Below, piece by piece: positions 16,079-23,993 of a stretch of DNA of 27,385 nt; position 1 is the stretch's first letter; every line of letters begins with the position of its first letter. The notes below the pieces were generated by a model. The model did not search any database and was not told where the DNA came from. It saw nothing but the letters and a program-made list of their open reading frames with translations. This DNA comes from Methylotenera_A sp049687015 (GTDB lineage Bacteria; Pseudomonadota; Gammaproteobacteria; Burkholderiales; Methylophilaceae), in contig JBAVIP010000013.1 of assembly GCA_049687015.1 (NCBI GenBank), forward strand, positions 1 to 27,385, in the 5' to 3' direction. Position numbers and translations under genes: made by a program.

Positions 16079-16504
16079 ATGGCAAATACTGTTCATATCG
16101 ATGTGGTGAGTGCAGAGGCAAGCATTTTCTCAGGTGAAGCTGAGTTTGTGGTTGCGCCTGCAAGCGCTGGTGAGGTAGGTATCTACCCTAACCACGCGCC
16201 GTTGATTACTACCATCAAGCCGGGTGCTTTGCGTATTAAGCAAGCAAATGAAGCACAAGAAACTTTGATTTTTATCTCGGGCGGCATGCTGGAAGTACAG
16301 CCTGGCGTGGTGACTGTGCTGGCTGATACTGCGGTGCGTGGCCATGATCTGGATGAAGCAAAAGCGATTGCTGCGAAAGAAGCTGCTGAAGAAGCGCTTA
16401 AAAACAGGACTTCAGATATTGATTACGCAACAGCTCAAGCTGAATTGTCTGAGGCGCTTGCTCAAATTCAAACGATTGAGCGCTTACGCAAAACTACGCA
16501 TTAA
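16079..16504 (+). CDS. atpC: F1Fo ATP synthase subunit epsilon
   Basis: Central-stalk subunit that couples gamma to the c-ring and can inhibit hydrolysis. Length is 141 residues. The N-terminal ten-stranded beta sandwich contains VVAPASAGEVGIYPNHAPLIT, typical of the family, and a two-helix C-terminal domain covers about 90-138. AAGGA precedes the ATG. Last gene of the operon, followed by a terminator 18 nt downstream. Confidence 0.96.
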   Translation: MANTVHIDVVSAEASIFSGEAEFVVAPASAGEVGIYPNHAPLITTIKPGALRIKQANEAQETLIFISGGMLEVQPGVVTVLADTAVRGHDLDEAKAIAAKEAAEEALKNRTSDIDYATAQAELSEALAQIQTIERLRKTTH

Positions 16505-16522
16505 GTGTTTTCATGCTTCTAC

Positions 16523-16548
16523 AAAGGCAGCCTATGGCTGCTTTTTTT
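16523..16548 (+). terminator. Rho-independent terminator of the atp operon
   Basis: Stem GCAGCC/GGCTGC with a TAT loop, extended by a G-T and three A-T pairs, followed by seven T residues. It sits 18 nt after the atpC stop and 37 nt before glmU, so glmU probably has its own promoter. A TATACT at 16552-16557 may be its -10, but no -35 is evident. Confidence 0.88.
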
Positions 16549-16584
16549 GTTTATACTTTCACTATCCATTAAATTAAACAGATT

Positions 16585-18024
16585 ATGAATAAATTAAACA
16601 TTGTTATTCTCGCCGCCGGTAAAGGCACACGCATGCATTCAAACAAGCCCAAGGTGCTGCATCAACTGGCCGGTAAACCGCTTTTGCAGCACGTCATTAA
16701 CTGCGCCAAGCAATTAAACCCGGTGAAAATCATCGTGGTTTATGGTTATGGGGGCGAGGCAGTGCCACAAGCTTTCGCGCATGAAAATATTACATGGGTT
16801 GAGCAAACCGAGCAGCTTGGCACTGGCCACGCCGTGCGGCAAGCCCTGCCGCATCTGGATGAAAATGCCACAACGCTTATCTTGCTAGGCGATGTGCCGC
16901 TGTTGAGCGCCGAAAGCTGCAAAAAGCTGCTCGATCAAACCGAGGAATTAGGCCTGCTTACGTTTATCAAGCCAGACCCAACCGGCTATGGCCGCATCAT
17001 TCGTAACAGTGAAGGTATCGTTACTGCAATTATTGAGCATAAAGATGCTACTTCACAGCAGCGCGAAATTAAAGAGGTGAACACCGGCATTATCGCTGCA
17101 GAAAACAAACATCTGGCAAGCTGGTTAAAACGCCTTACCAACAATAACGCCCAAGGTGAATATTATCTGACGGATATCGTAGCAATGGCCAAACTGGAAG
17201 ACGAAATAGCAGTGCGTGAAATTGCAGATGACGAATCATCTTCAGACAGCTGGATTGGTCTGTCTAGCAAAAGGTTTACGATAGCAACAGAAATTTCTCA
17301 GGATGAAGCCTCTGTGACAGGGGTGAACTGCAAGAGAGACCTGGCTGACCTGGAACGGATATACCAAAAACGCTATGCCGATAGCTTAATGCAAGCGGGT
17401 GTGACGCTGCTCGACCCATTAAGAATCGATGTGCGGGGCGAGCTAAGTGTTGGCAAGGATGTAGAAATAGATGTCGGCTGTGTTTTTGAAGGCAAGGTAA
17501 GCATTGCCGACAATGTAAGGATTGGTGCGTACTGTGTCATTAAAGATGCCGAAATTGCTTCTGGAACAATCATCGCCCCATTTACGCACATTGACCAGGC
17601 TAAAATTGGCAATAATAGCCGCATTGGGCCATATGCACGCATCCGCCCGGGCACTACACTGGCGGCTGAGACGCATATTGGTAACTTTGTCGAGCTTAAA
17701 AATGCACAAGTAGATGTTGGCAGTAAAATCAATCACCTGAGTTATGTGGGTGATACCACCGTCGGTAAAAACGTCAATATTGGTGCGGGCACCATCACTT
17801 GCAATTATGATGGCGCTAATAAATTCAGAACCATTATCGAAGATGACGTGTTCGTTGGCTCCGATACACAATTAATCGCGCCTGTTACCGTAGGCAAAGG
17901 TGCAACCATTGCCGCAGGCTCCACCATTACAAAGGACGTACCAGCCGATCAGCTTACGTTATGCAGAGCAAAAGAACAAAAATCAATTGTGGGCTGGAAA
18001 CGGCCTGTAAAGATAAAAAAATAA
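16585..18024 (+). CDS. glmU: Bifunctional GlmU: GlcN-1-P acetyltransferase / GlcNAc-1-P uridylyltransferase, with an internal insertion
   Basis: Makes UDP-GlcNAc from glucosamine-1-phosphate in two steps, for peptidoglycan and LPS. The N-terminal uridylyltransferase domain shows LAAGKGTRM (9-17) with KPKVLH, LGTGHAV (78-84) and GEYYLTD (191-197). The C-terminal left-handed beta-helix acetyltransferase domain shows NIGAGTITCNYDGANK and the end GWKRPVKIKK. Length is 479 against 456 in E. coli. The whole difference lies between EYYLTDIVAMA and the linker GVNCKRDL, where about 24 extra residues occur (around 216-239, Ser-rich start). No frameshift is visible and both domains look intact. glmS follows after 70 nt. 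Confidence 0.96.
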   Translation: MNKLNIVILAAGKGTRMHSNKPKVLHQLAGKPLLQHVINCAKQLNPVKIIVVYGYGGEAVPQAFAHENITWVEQTEQLGTGHAVRQALPHLDENATTLILLGDVPLLSAESCKKLLDQTEELGLLTFIKPDPTGYGRIIRNSEGIVTAIIEHKDATSQQREIKEVNTGIIAAENKHLASWLKRLTNNNAQGEYYLTDIVAMAKLEDEIAVREIADDESSSDSWIGLSSKRFTIATEISQDEASVTGVNCKRDLADLERIYQKRYADSLMQAGVTLLDPLRIDVRGELSVGKDVEIDVGCVFEGKVSIADNVRIGAYCVIKDAEIASGTIIAPFTHIDQAKIGNNSRIGPYARIRPGTTLAAETHIGNFVELKNAQVDVGSKINHLSYVGDTTVGKNVNIGAGTITCNYDGANKFRTIIEDDVFVGSDTQLIAPVTVGKGATIAAGSTITKDVPADQLTLCRAKEQKSIVGWKRPVKIKK

Positions 18025-18031
18025 AGCCTTA

Positions 18032-18060
18032 TTCGTCGTTTCCGCTTTCGCGAGAATGGC
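18032..18060. repeat. Degenerate CGCTTTCGCG-type intergenic repeat remnant
   Basis: The glmU-glmS gap contains TTCCGCTTTCGCGAGAAT. This resembles a decayed copy of a short palindrome common in betaproteobacterial intergenic DNA (form ATTCCCGC-TTTC-GCGGGAAT). Recognition is from memory and only this copy is in the window. Confidence 0.35.
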
Positions 18061-18094
18061 TGGACTGAAATAATTTAAGAAAGAATAAAACGTT

Positions 18095-19924
18095 ATGTGT
18101 GGCATTGTAGGCGCAGTAGCAAATAGAAACGTCGTTTCAACATTAATCGAAGGCCTGAGCCGTCTGGAATATCGCGGTTACGATTCTGCCGGTATCGCAG
18201 TGTTGAACCGCACTGGTATCGAGCGCGTGCGCGCGGTGGGCCGTGTTTCCGCCATGATAGAAAAAGCATTGGATGCGAATCTAAGCGGCCTCGTTGGCAT
18301 CGGCCATACGCGCTGGGCTACGCATGGCGGCGTTACCGAAAGCAACGCGCATCCGCATGTCTCCAAAGGTGAGATTGCCGTGGTACATAACGGCATTATC
18401 GAAAATCACGATGAGCAGCGCACGCGCTTAAAAGCGCTCGGTTACGAGTTCACCTCGCAAACCGATACTGAAGTGATTGCTCACTTAATTCACTATTACC
18501 ACAAAGATTTGGCGCTGCTGGCAGCTACACAGAAGGCGGTAGCAGAGCTCACGGGCGCATTTGCCATTAGCGTGATTTCGGTTAAAGAGCCAGAGCACAT
18601 GATTACCGCGCGTCTCGGCTGCCCGCTGCTGATAGGCTTGGGCGAAGGTGAGAATTTCATCGCATCTGACGTTTCTGCGGTATTATCCGTCACCCGTAAA
18701 GTGATTTACCTGGAAGATGGCGATGTGGCAGATATTCGCCGTGATGGTGTGACCATTTTTGGCCGCGATGGCAATGAAGTAACTCGTAAAATCCATATGA
18801 GCGATGTATCACTCGCCAGTATGGAGCTTGGCCCCTATTCGCACTTCATGCAAAAAGAAATCCACGAGCAACCACGCGCTTTAACAGATACGATAGAAGC
18901 GCTGATTGATAATAACAGCTTCTCTGCCGAATTATTTGGCAAAGCAGCCGGCGATGTATTTAGTCAAATCGATAGTATTTTAATACTGGCCGCAGGCACC
19001 AGCTATTACGCCGCGCTCACCGCTAAATACTGGCTGGAAGGCATTGCAAAAATACCCACCAATGTGGAAATCGCCAGTGAATATCGCTATCGCCAATCTG
19101 TGCCTAATCCCAAGCAGCTGATTGTGACCATTTCACAATCCGGCGAAACGCTGGATACGATGGAAGCTTTAAAACACGCAAAATCCTTGGGGCAAAATCT
19201 TACCTTGTCGATATGTAACGTGCAGGAAAGCGCCATTCCTCGCGCCTCGCAGCTGGTGTTCTACACGCGCGCCGGGGCTGAGATTGGCGTAGCTTCTACC
19301 AAAGCCTTCACCACACAACTGGTGGCTTTATTCACCTTGGCCGCTACATTGGCCAAACAGCGCGGTTTATTAAGCGCCACCCAAGAGCAAGAACACCTTG
19401 CAGCCTTGCGCCAATTGGCGGGCAGTGTGCAATTTGCGCTTAATTTAGAGCCGCAAATCCGCGAATGGGCAAAACGCTTTGCCGATAAAGAGCACGCCCT
19501 ATTCCTGGGCCGCGGCGTGCACTACCCTATCGCGCTGGAAGGCGCGCTTAAGCTGAAAGAGATCTCCTACATCCATGCCGAGGCTTACCCTGCAGGCGAG
19601 CTTAAACATGGCCCGCTGGCGCTGGTAGATAACAACATGCCTGTGGTGGTGATCGCGCCGAACGATGTGCTGCTGGAGAAGGTAAAATCCAACATGCAGG
19701 AGGTGCGTGCCCGTGGTGGCGAGCTATTTGTATTTGCCGATGCGGATAGCCACTTTACCGAATCCGAAGGCGTGCATGTCATCCGCACTCCGCGCCACGT
19801 AGGCGTGCTCTCCCCTATTTTGCATACTATCCCGGTGCAGTTGCTGGCGTATCATGCGGCATTGTTAAAAGGGACGGATGTGGATAAACCGAGGAATTTA
19901 GCGAAGAGTGTGACAGTAGAATAA
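18095..19924 (+). CDS. glmS: Glutamine-fructose-6-phosphate aminotransferase (isomerizing) GlmS
   Basis: Converts fructose-6-phosphate and glutamine to glucosamine-6-phosphate, the entry step of amino-sugar synthesis. The 609-residue protein starts MCGIVGA, with Cys2 becoming the N-terminal nucleophile of the glutaminase domain after Met removal. YRGYDSAG (26-33) and HTRWATHGG (71-79) are glutaminase signatures. Two SIS sugar-isomerase domains follow (TISQSGETLDT; KELSYIHAEAYPAGELKHGP-like block), and the protein ends in the conserved KSVTVE. E. coli GlmS is also 609 residues. No glmS-ribozyme-like leader fits in the 70-nt gap upstream. Confidence 0.97.
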   Translation: MCGIVGAVANRNVVSTLIEGLSRLEYRGYDSAGIAVLNRTGIERVRAVGRVSAMIEKALDANLSGLVGIGHTRWATHGGVTESNAHPHVSKGEIAVVHNGIIENHDEQRTRLKALGYEFTSQTDTEVIAHLIHYYHKDLALLAATQKAVAELTGAFAISVISVKEPEHMITARLGCPLLIGLGEGENFIASDVSAVLSVTRKVIYLEDGDVADIRRDGVTIFGRDGNEVTRKIHMSDVSLASMELGPYSHFMQKEIHEQPRALTDTIEALIDNNSFSAELFGKAAGDVFSQIDSILILAAGTSYYAALTAKYWLEGIAKIPTNVEIASEYRYRQSVPNPKQLIVTISQSGETLDTMEALKHAKSLGQNLTLSICNVQESAIPRASQLVFYTRAGAEIGVASTKAFTTQLVALFTLAATLAKQRGLLSATQEQEHLAALRQLAGSVQFALNLEPQIREWAKRFADKEHALFLGRGVHYPIALEGALKLKEISYIHAEAYPAGELKHGPLALVDNNMPVVVIAPNDVLLEKVKSNMQEVRARGGELFVFADADSHFTESEGVHVIRTPRHVGVLSPILHTIPVQLLAYHAALLKGTDVDKPRNLAKSVTVE

Positions 19925-19949
19925 TTGCTATTTCTAAAGGGAGTTTTGA

Positions 19950-20390
19950 TTGAACACTAAAACTAAAGAATGGTTAAAGACAATTGGAACCGGTCTAATT
20001 GGTGCAGTAGTAGGTATTATTACTACAAGCTATATGAATATTTACACATATCAAAAGCAGCAACAATATGAATTAGCGTTGAAATCTGTCAAATTTGACT
20101 CAATGGATAAACCTGTAGAGTACATAGATTTAAAACTATTAATGGATGAAATTACGAATTTATCAGTTATGGATTCAGACTCAATTGAAGAAGGCGCTAA
20201 TCTTCTTAGACAATATCCACAATGTGCTTCTACATTATCTGATGAATGCCGAGCATTTATGGTCAAATCAATACTCATTATGAGAAAAGAACTTGGTACA
20301 GGCAAGGTGAGCGAAAAGGATATTGATACTATTTTAAAACCTAAATATCAAAAAGCTGAACGAGCAATGAAGGTTTTACAAAACCAATAG
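19950..20390 (+). CDS. Hypothetical membrane-anchored protein
   Basis: A 146-residue protein I do not recognise. The TTG start is chosen because GGGAG lies 7-8 nt upstream and no good ATG is near. After a short basic head (NTKTKEWLKT) one hydrophobic, glycine-rich segment spans about residues 11-28. A tyrosine- and glutamine-rich patch follows (YTYQKQQQYELAL), then a charged, mostly helical-looking soluble part with two cysteines. The layout suggests a single inner-membrane anchor with the bulk outside the cytoplasm or along the membrane. It starts 25 nt after glmS and could be read through from it. Its codons are visibly more AT-rich than those of glmS, suggesting later acquisition. Confidence 0.65.
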   Translation: MNTKTKEWLKTIGTGLIGAVVGIITTSYMNIYTYQKQQQYELALKSVKFDSMDKPVEYIDLKLLMDEITNLSVMDSDSIEEGANLLRQYPQCASTLSDECRAFMVKSILIMRKELGTGKVSEKDIDTILKPKYQKAERAMKVLQNQ

Positions 20391-20694
20391 TCGGGGTTGC
20401 CGACTACAAGTTACTTTCTTTTGGACAAGCAAAAGAAAGTAACCAAAGTAAACGACACCCCACTGCCGCTTGTTTCCTTCGGTCTTAGCGCCGCATCTGG
20501 GCGGCTGCGGAACTCGCGCTTTCAGCACTCAAACAGTCCTCGCCGCTATCCATCTGCCGCTCAAGCCAAAGGCGCGGCAAGGGGATTTAAAGTCAAAACC
20601 ATGCGAAAACTGTCATTTTATGCATGCCCTGGAAGCCGCATGGATACTGGCTTGTAGGACATCGTATTTCGTGTCTAAATGCGTTGTGAAACTA
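20391..20694. repeat. Gene-free 304-nt stretch resembling a dispersed proteobacterial repeat
   Basis: No credible gene lies here. The left part begins with a perfect 14-bp hairpin (20410-20443). It continues through wording such as GCGGCTGCGGAACTCGCGC and CAGTCCTCGCCGCTAT, which I recall from GC-rich intergenic repeats scattered through many beta- and gammaproteobacterial genomes. It is more GC-rich than the orphan gene to its left. An 86-codon open frame across it has no ribosome site and is probably chance. Confidence 0.5.
20410..20443. repeat. Perfect 14-bp inverted repeat
   Basis: GTTACTTTCTTTTG (20410-20423) and CAAAAGAAAGTAAC (20430-20443) are perfect complements around a 6-nt loop, GACAAG. 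Neither strand is followed by a clean T-run, so it is not a canonical terminator. It lies between convergent genes and may still stop transcription or protect mRNA 3' ends. Confidence 0.85.
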
Positions 20695-21933
20695 TCAAAA
20701 CAACCACCATCCTGCCCAAGTGGCTGCAACCTGCACAATTAAGCCCGGAAGAACTTTGTCTGAAAATTCCTTGCCGCCACTGATTAACGCTATGACAGCT
20801 TTTGAAGTTGAATTGACCGAAAAAGCAACCAGTATCGGTATCACAGCGCTTTCCGGACTAAGTTTGCCAGCCCCGGCAAGCGAGGCAACAGAGATGGTAG
20901 AGGCATGAACATCTGCCATACCTGCCACGCCAGAGGCCACCACAAGCCCTGCCTGACCAAACCAGGCTTTTAACGCAGCCGATGTCACCAGTACTACTGC
21001 AATAACAGCAGCGAGCATCAGCGCGGTTTTTACGCTAAACGTTTTGGTGGGTTTATTGATCTCTGTTCCATTTTTATGGAAGGAATTTAAAGTCACTGCC
21101 AAGCCATATATCGCAACCGAGACTCCGCCAAAAATAAGCGGCCACATCATTGCGTGTAGTGTGGGCGGGTGGATTGCTGCGAGCAGCATAGTGAGCTGCA
21201 AAATGGTAGCGAGACAAGATAACAATGCGCCCGCCACGGCTGTGCCCATTAAGGCGGGTGCTTCTTTAGCGCGCTCCCCCATTGCACCCACAGTGGCAAT
21301 GCTGGAAATAAAACCTGATACCAGCCCAACCAGCGGCAGGCCGATACGCCCGCCCAGCCAGCGTAACGCAAGGTGGCCAAGTGCGCCAATCGCCATGACC
21401 AGAATCACGATGAGCCAGAGATTTCGAGGGTTAATGGCCTCGAATGGCCCGATAAATTCATTAGGCACTAGCGGCAAAATAATAAGCGTTGCAGCGGCCA
21501 GAATGAGAAAATCATTCAGCTCATCTTTTGTGACCACACCAAGCACAAAGCCGTGAATAGGCTCTTTAGCAGCCAGCAGTATGGCCACGCTCACCGCAAG
21601 CGCTGCGGCTAATGCAGCCGCGCTCATGGCCAACCCGCCTAAAATCACAGTAAATATGAGGGATATTTCGGTAGTAAGCCCCGGATCTTGAGTTCGCCTG
21701 TTAAAGTAAGCGATCGCTGCAAAAATCATCACGCAGAATATGGAGGCGACCAGCAGCCAAAAGTTGACAATGGTGCTGACAGCCCCAAGCAGAGATGCAA
21801 TGGTGAAAGTGCGAATGCCCGCAGACGATCTATCCGGTCCAGTGCCTTTGCTGCGTTCGCGCTCCGCACCAATCAGCAGCCCAATACCCAGGGCGACCGC
21901 TAAATTTAGCCAGAGAGCGTTATCAATCATCAT
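20695..21933 (-). CDS. MgtC/SapB-family membrane protein with DUF4010 domain
   Basis: A 412-residue polytopic protein. The N-terminal MgtC-like domain begins with a hydrophobic helix ending ALGIGLLIGAERERSKG, where the conserved G-ERER motif is typical, then AGIRTFTIASLLGA. The C-terminal two-thirds fit DUF4010, with helices and the sequence VSGFISSIATVGAMGERAKE. The end is LIVQVAATWAGWWLF. About a dozen hydrophobic segments are visible. MgtC domains elsewhere are linked to magnesium limitation and virulence, but the function of MgtC-DUF4010 fusions is not established. Start could be either of two adjacent ATGs (21933 or 21930). It is divergent from the EAL-HDOD gene across 219 nt. Confidence 0.85.
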   Translation of the reverse strand: MMIDNALWLNLAVALGIGLLIGAERERSKGTGPDRSSAGIRTFTIASLLGAVSTIVNFWLLVASIFCVMIFAAIAYFNRRTQDPGLTTEISLIFTVILGGLAMSAAALAAALAVSVAILLAAKEPIHGFVLGVVTKDELNDFLILAAATLIILPLVPNEFIGPFEAINPRNLWLIVILVMAIGALGHLALRWLGGRIGLPLVGLVSGFISSIATVGAMGERAKEAPALMGTAVAGALLSCLATILQLTMLLAAIHPPTLHAMMWPLIFGGVSVAIYGLAVTLNSFHKNGTEINKPTKTFSVKTALMLAAVIAVVLVTSAALKAWFGQAGLVVASGVAGMADVHASTISVASLAGAGKLSPESAVIPILVAFSVNSTSKAVIALISGGKEFSDKVLPGLIVQVAATWAGWWLF

Positions 21934-22122
21934 TTTGTTTACCTAGCTGCTTTATTTTTGGAATCACCATAACATTATCTTACTTTAAGCGCCCTGTTTG
22001 CGCTTGCCCGACTATATTTTAAAACTTAAAGCTGGAATTAAGCCCATAAATATTCTTTATTCGCAGGAGTGATTTGGTTTGAGTGGGTTTAAGATTAGCC
22101 CAACAGCAGATTGTTTAAATAG

Positions 22123-22145
22123 CGTAATTACGAACTCTAAGAGTT
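22123..22145. promoter_or_regulatory. Two adjacent palindromes just upstream of the EAL-HDOD gene
   Basis: CGTAATTACG (22123-22132) is a perfect 10-bp palindrome. It is followed directly by AACTC-TAA-GAGTT (22133-22145), a 5-bp-arm palindrome. They end 7 nt before the ATG and just ahead of the GGGA ribosome site. They may be operators or a hairpin hiding the ribosome site; no regulator is identified. Nothing else is recognised in the 21934-22152 gap. Confidence 0.4.
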
Positions 22146-22152
22146 GGGAAAA

Positions 22153-23364
22153 ATGGAAGATCAAGCATTTATCGGGCGCCAGCCCATTATGGATTTAAAG
22201 CAGCACATTATCGGCTACGAGCTTTTTTTCAGGCACAGTGCAAGCGCCCAAAGCGCGGTGTATGAAGATGATTTTAAGGCTTGCTCCAATGTGCTGGTGA
22301 ACACTGTAGGAATGGATATGCAGTGGCTGCTAGGCGACAAGCTTGCTTTCATCAACGTAAATGAAGAGATGTTAAAAAGTGAGCTTTTGGAGTTGATGCC
22401 GCCCAAGCGTACGGTGCTTGAAATATTAAAGAGCATTACCCCTAGCAATGAAATCGTTGAGCGTTGCCAGGTTTTGCGCAGCCTAGGTTACAGGGTTGCG
22501 TTGGATAACCCGCATTTATGTAAGGGTTCTGAGCTTTTACTGCCGTGCGCCGACTTCGTCAAAATTGATATTCAGAGCGTTAATCTTGCCGAGCTTGGTA
22601 AGACTTTTATGCGATTCAATGCGCCATCGGTAAAAATGATTGCAGAAAAAGTTGAAACTGAGAAACAGTTTGAGGCATGTAAAAGCACTGGTTTTAAGCT
22701 TTTTCAGGGATTTTATTTTGCGCGGCCTGAGACATTTACAGCAAAAGTTATTAATGCGTCTTTCGACAGTGTGTTGAATATTCTGAATAAGGTTAATCAG
22801 GATGCAGACAATGAGGTTATTGAGGCTGGGTTCAAGCAGGATTCTGCGTTGTCGTTCAAGCTGCTGCGTTACATCAATTCAGTGGGTTTTGGGCTTTCGT
22901 GCGAGGTTCAGTCAATCAACCATGCCATGACGATTTTGGGCAGAAACCAGCTTAATCGCTGGCTTACATTGTTAATGGTCACTGCGGGGGAAAACGCCAC
23001 ACCGCCAGCGCTGATGAAAACCTCTATCACGCGCGGACGTTTGACCGAGCTATTGGGCGAAGGTTATTTTGAGAAAAAAGATCGCGATAATTTGTTTATC
23101 GTCGGCGCATTTTCGTTACTGGATGCCATACTGAAAATGCCGATTGATCAGGTGCTTGAAAAAATTCAATTGCCGGAAGCTGTGGTTGAAGCGCTGCTAA
23201 ACCGTGAGGGGATTTATGGTCCTTTTTTACAGTTGACGGAAGCCTGTGAAGATTCAGACGATGCACGTATTCTGGAACTGGCTGAATTGCTCCAGCTGGA
23301 TTCTTCCAAGGTGAATAAATGTCATCTCTCAGCCTTGGCTTGGACAGAAGCTTTAGGTATTTAA
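22153..23364 (+). CDS. Degenerate-EAL plus HDOD signalling protein (YuxH type)
   Basis: A 403-residue soluble protein. N-terminal EAL-like domain, about 1-200, opens MEDQAFIGRQPIMD. The catalytic EAL triplet is replaced by Tyr-Glu-Leu (22-24), and the DDFGTG-type loop reads LDNPHL (118-123), so the metal- and c-di-GMP-hydrolysing residues are missing. KID (137-139), IAEKVET (163-169) and LFQGFYFARP (183-192) mark the rest of the fold. The C-terminal HDOD domain is about 205-400, with LLRYINSVGF and INHAMTILGRNQLNRWL. By family it is a regulator or c-di-GMP effector rather than an active phosphodiesterase. The ATG is preferred to a TTG three codons upstream because GGGA lies before it. Confidence 0.88.
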   Translation: MEDQAFIGRQPIMDLKQHIIGYELFFRHSASAQSAVYEDDFKACSNVLVNTVGMDMQWLLGDKLAFINVNEEMLKSELLELMPPKRTVLEILKSITPSNEIVERCQVLRSLGYRVALDNPHLCKGSELLLPCADFVKIDIQSVNLAELGKTFMRFNAPSVKMIAEKVETEKQFEACKSTGFKLFQGFYFARPETFTAKVINASFDSVLNILNKVNQDADNEVIEAGFKQDSALSFKLLRYINSVGFGLSCEVQSINHAMTILGRNQLNRWLTLLMVTAGENATPPALMKTSITRGRLTELLGEGYFEKKDRDNLFIVGAFSLLDAILKMPIDQVLEKIQLPEAVVEALLNREGIYGPFLQLTEACEDSDDARILELAELLQLDSSKVNKCHLSALAWTEALGI

Positions 23365-23378
23365 TTAAGTAACTAGTG

Positions 23379-23918
23379 CTAGGCACCCTCTTTTAGAACA
23401 ACTGGGCTGATGTCAAAACTACCCGCATCATGGCTCACCAGGATTTGACCATCCTGAACGCTGCAGCTTATATTTATGTTGCGGGCTGCAAGCCTCGCCA
23501 GTGCTTGTGTTTCAGGCAGGTTAATTATTGTTAAATTATTGGTTTTTAGTAGCGCTTTGCTGTTTTGCGCCCACCACATGTCGGCAATCCTTCCGCCGTA
23601 AAGCACCACCACCACTTGCTTTGCGCGCCCTGCTGCTTTGCGGATTTCTTTTTCTGTAGGTAAGCCAACGTCTATCCATAACTCAATTGCACCCGTCAAA
23701 TCTTTCTGCCACAAATCAGGTTCTTCATCATCGCTTAAACCTTTGCCGAAAATCAGTGCTTCATTGGCATAAAGCGTAAATGCGATGAGCCGCACCATCA
23801 CGCGTTCATCGGTTTCTGATGGGTGTTTAGCCAGTGTGAGGCTGTGCTGTGCGTAATATTGTCTGTCCATATCCGCAATGGTCAGGTCAATTTTGTATAT
23901 AGTCGATTTCAAGGCCAT
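23379..23918 (-). CDS. yaeQ: YaeQ family protein
   Basis: A 179-residue soluble protein close to E. coli YaeQ (181). It opens MALKSTIYKIDLTIADMDR, with TLAKHPSETDERVMVRL at about 29-45, GLSDDEEPDLW and ELWIDVGLPTEKEIRKA as further family blocks. Reported structures show a PD-(D/E)XK-nuclease-like fold, but the biological role is unclear. It is convergent with the EAL-HDOD gene (14 nt apart) and divergent from ettA (75 nt). No ribosome site precedes the ATG, and a perfect TATAAT lies only 5 nt upstream, so the message may be leaderless. Confidence 0.92.
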   Translation of the reverse strand: MALKSTIYKIDLTIADMDRQYYAQHSLTLAKHPSETDERVMVRLIAFTLYANEALIFGKGLSDDEEPDLWQKDLTGAIELWIDVGLPTEKEIRKAAGRAKQVVVVLYGGRIADMWWAQNSKALLKTNNLTIINLPETQALARLAARNINISCSVQDGQILVSHDAGSFDISPVVLKEGA

Positions 23919-23923
23919 GGCGC

Positions 23924-23929
23924 ATTATA
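23924..23929 (-). promoter_or_regulatory. Predicted -10 element of yaeQ, possible leaderless promoter
   Basis: A perfect TATAAT on the minus strand ends 5 nt before the yaeQ ATG, which places the expected start of transcription at or next to the A of ATG. No convincing -35 is seen 16-18 nt upstream. Confidence 0.45.
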
Positions 23930-23993
23930 CCTACTTAACAAGGCCGGTCTGCTTTCTGTTAAGCTTTCATTCTTTTCAAAAAAGATAAATTCT

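Noticed and set aside
17373..17871. Two long minus-strand frames (119 and 142 codons) inside glmU
   Set aside because: Antisense to the conserved beta-helix domain; the hexapeptide-repeat codon pattern keeps these frames open by chance.
18025..18094. glmS ribozyme or riboswitch in the glmS leader
   Set aside because: The gap is only 70 nt and shows none of the ribozyme's conserved core; such ribozymes are characteristic of Gram-positive bacteria.
20397..20657. 86-codon open frame after the orphan gene
   Set aside because: TTG start without a ribosome site, low-complexity Arg/Ser-rich product, and it runs across the hairpin of a repeat-like stretch.
21044..21556. 170-codon plus-strand frame inside the MgtC/DUF4010 gene
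   Set aside because: It lies wholly opposite a convincing membrane protein gene and its Pro/Ser/Arg-rich translation matches no family.
23823..23993. Upstream extension of the ettA frame
   Set aside because: The extra 57 codons are antisense to yaeQ and its promoter; the family starts at MAQYVMSMLRVSK.
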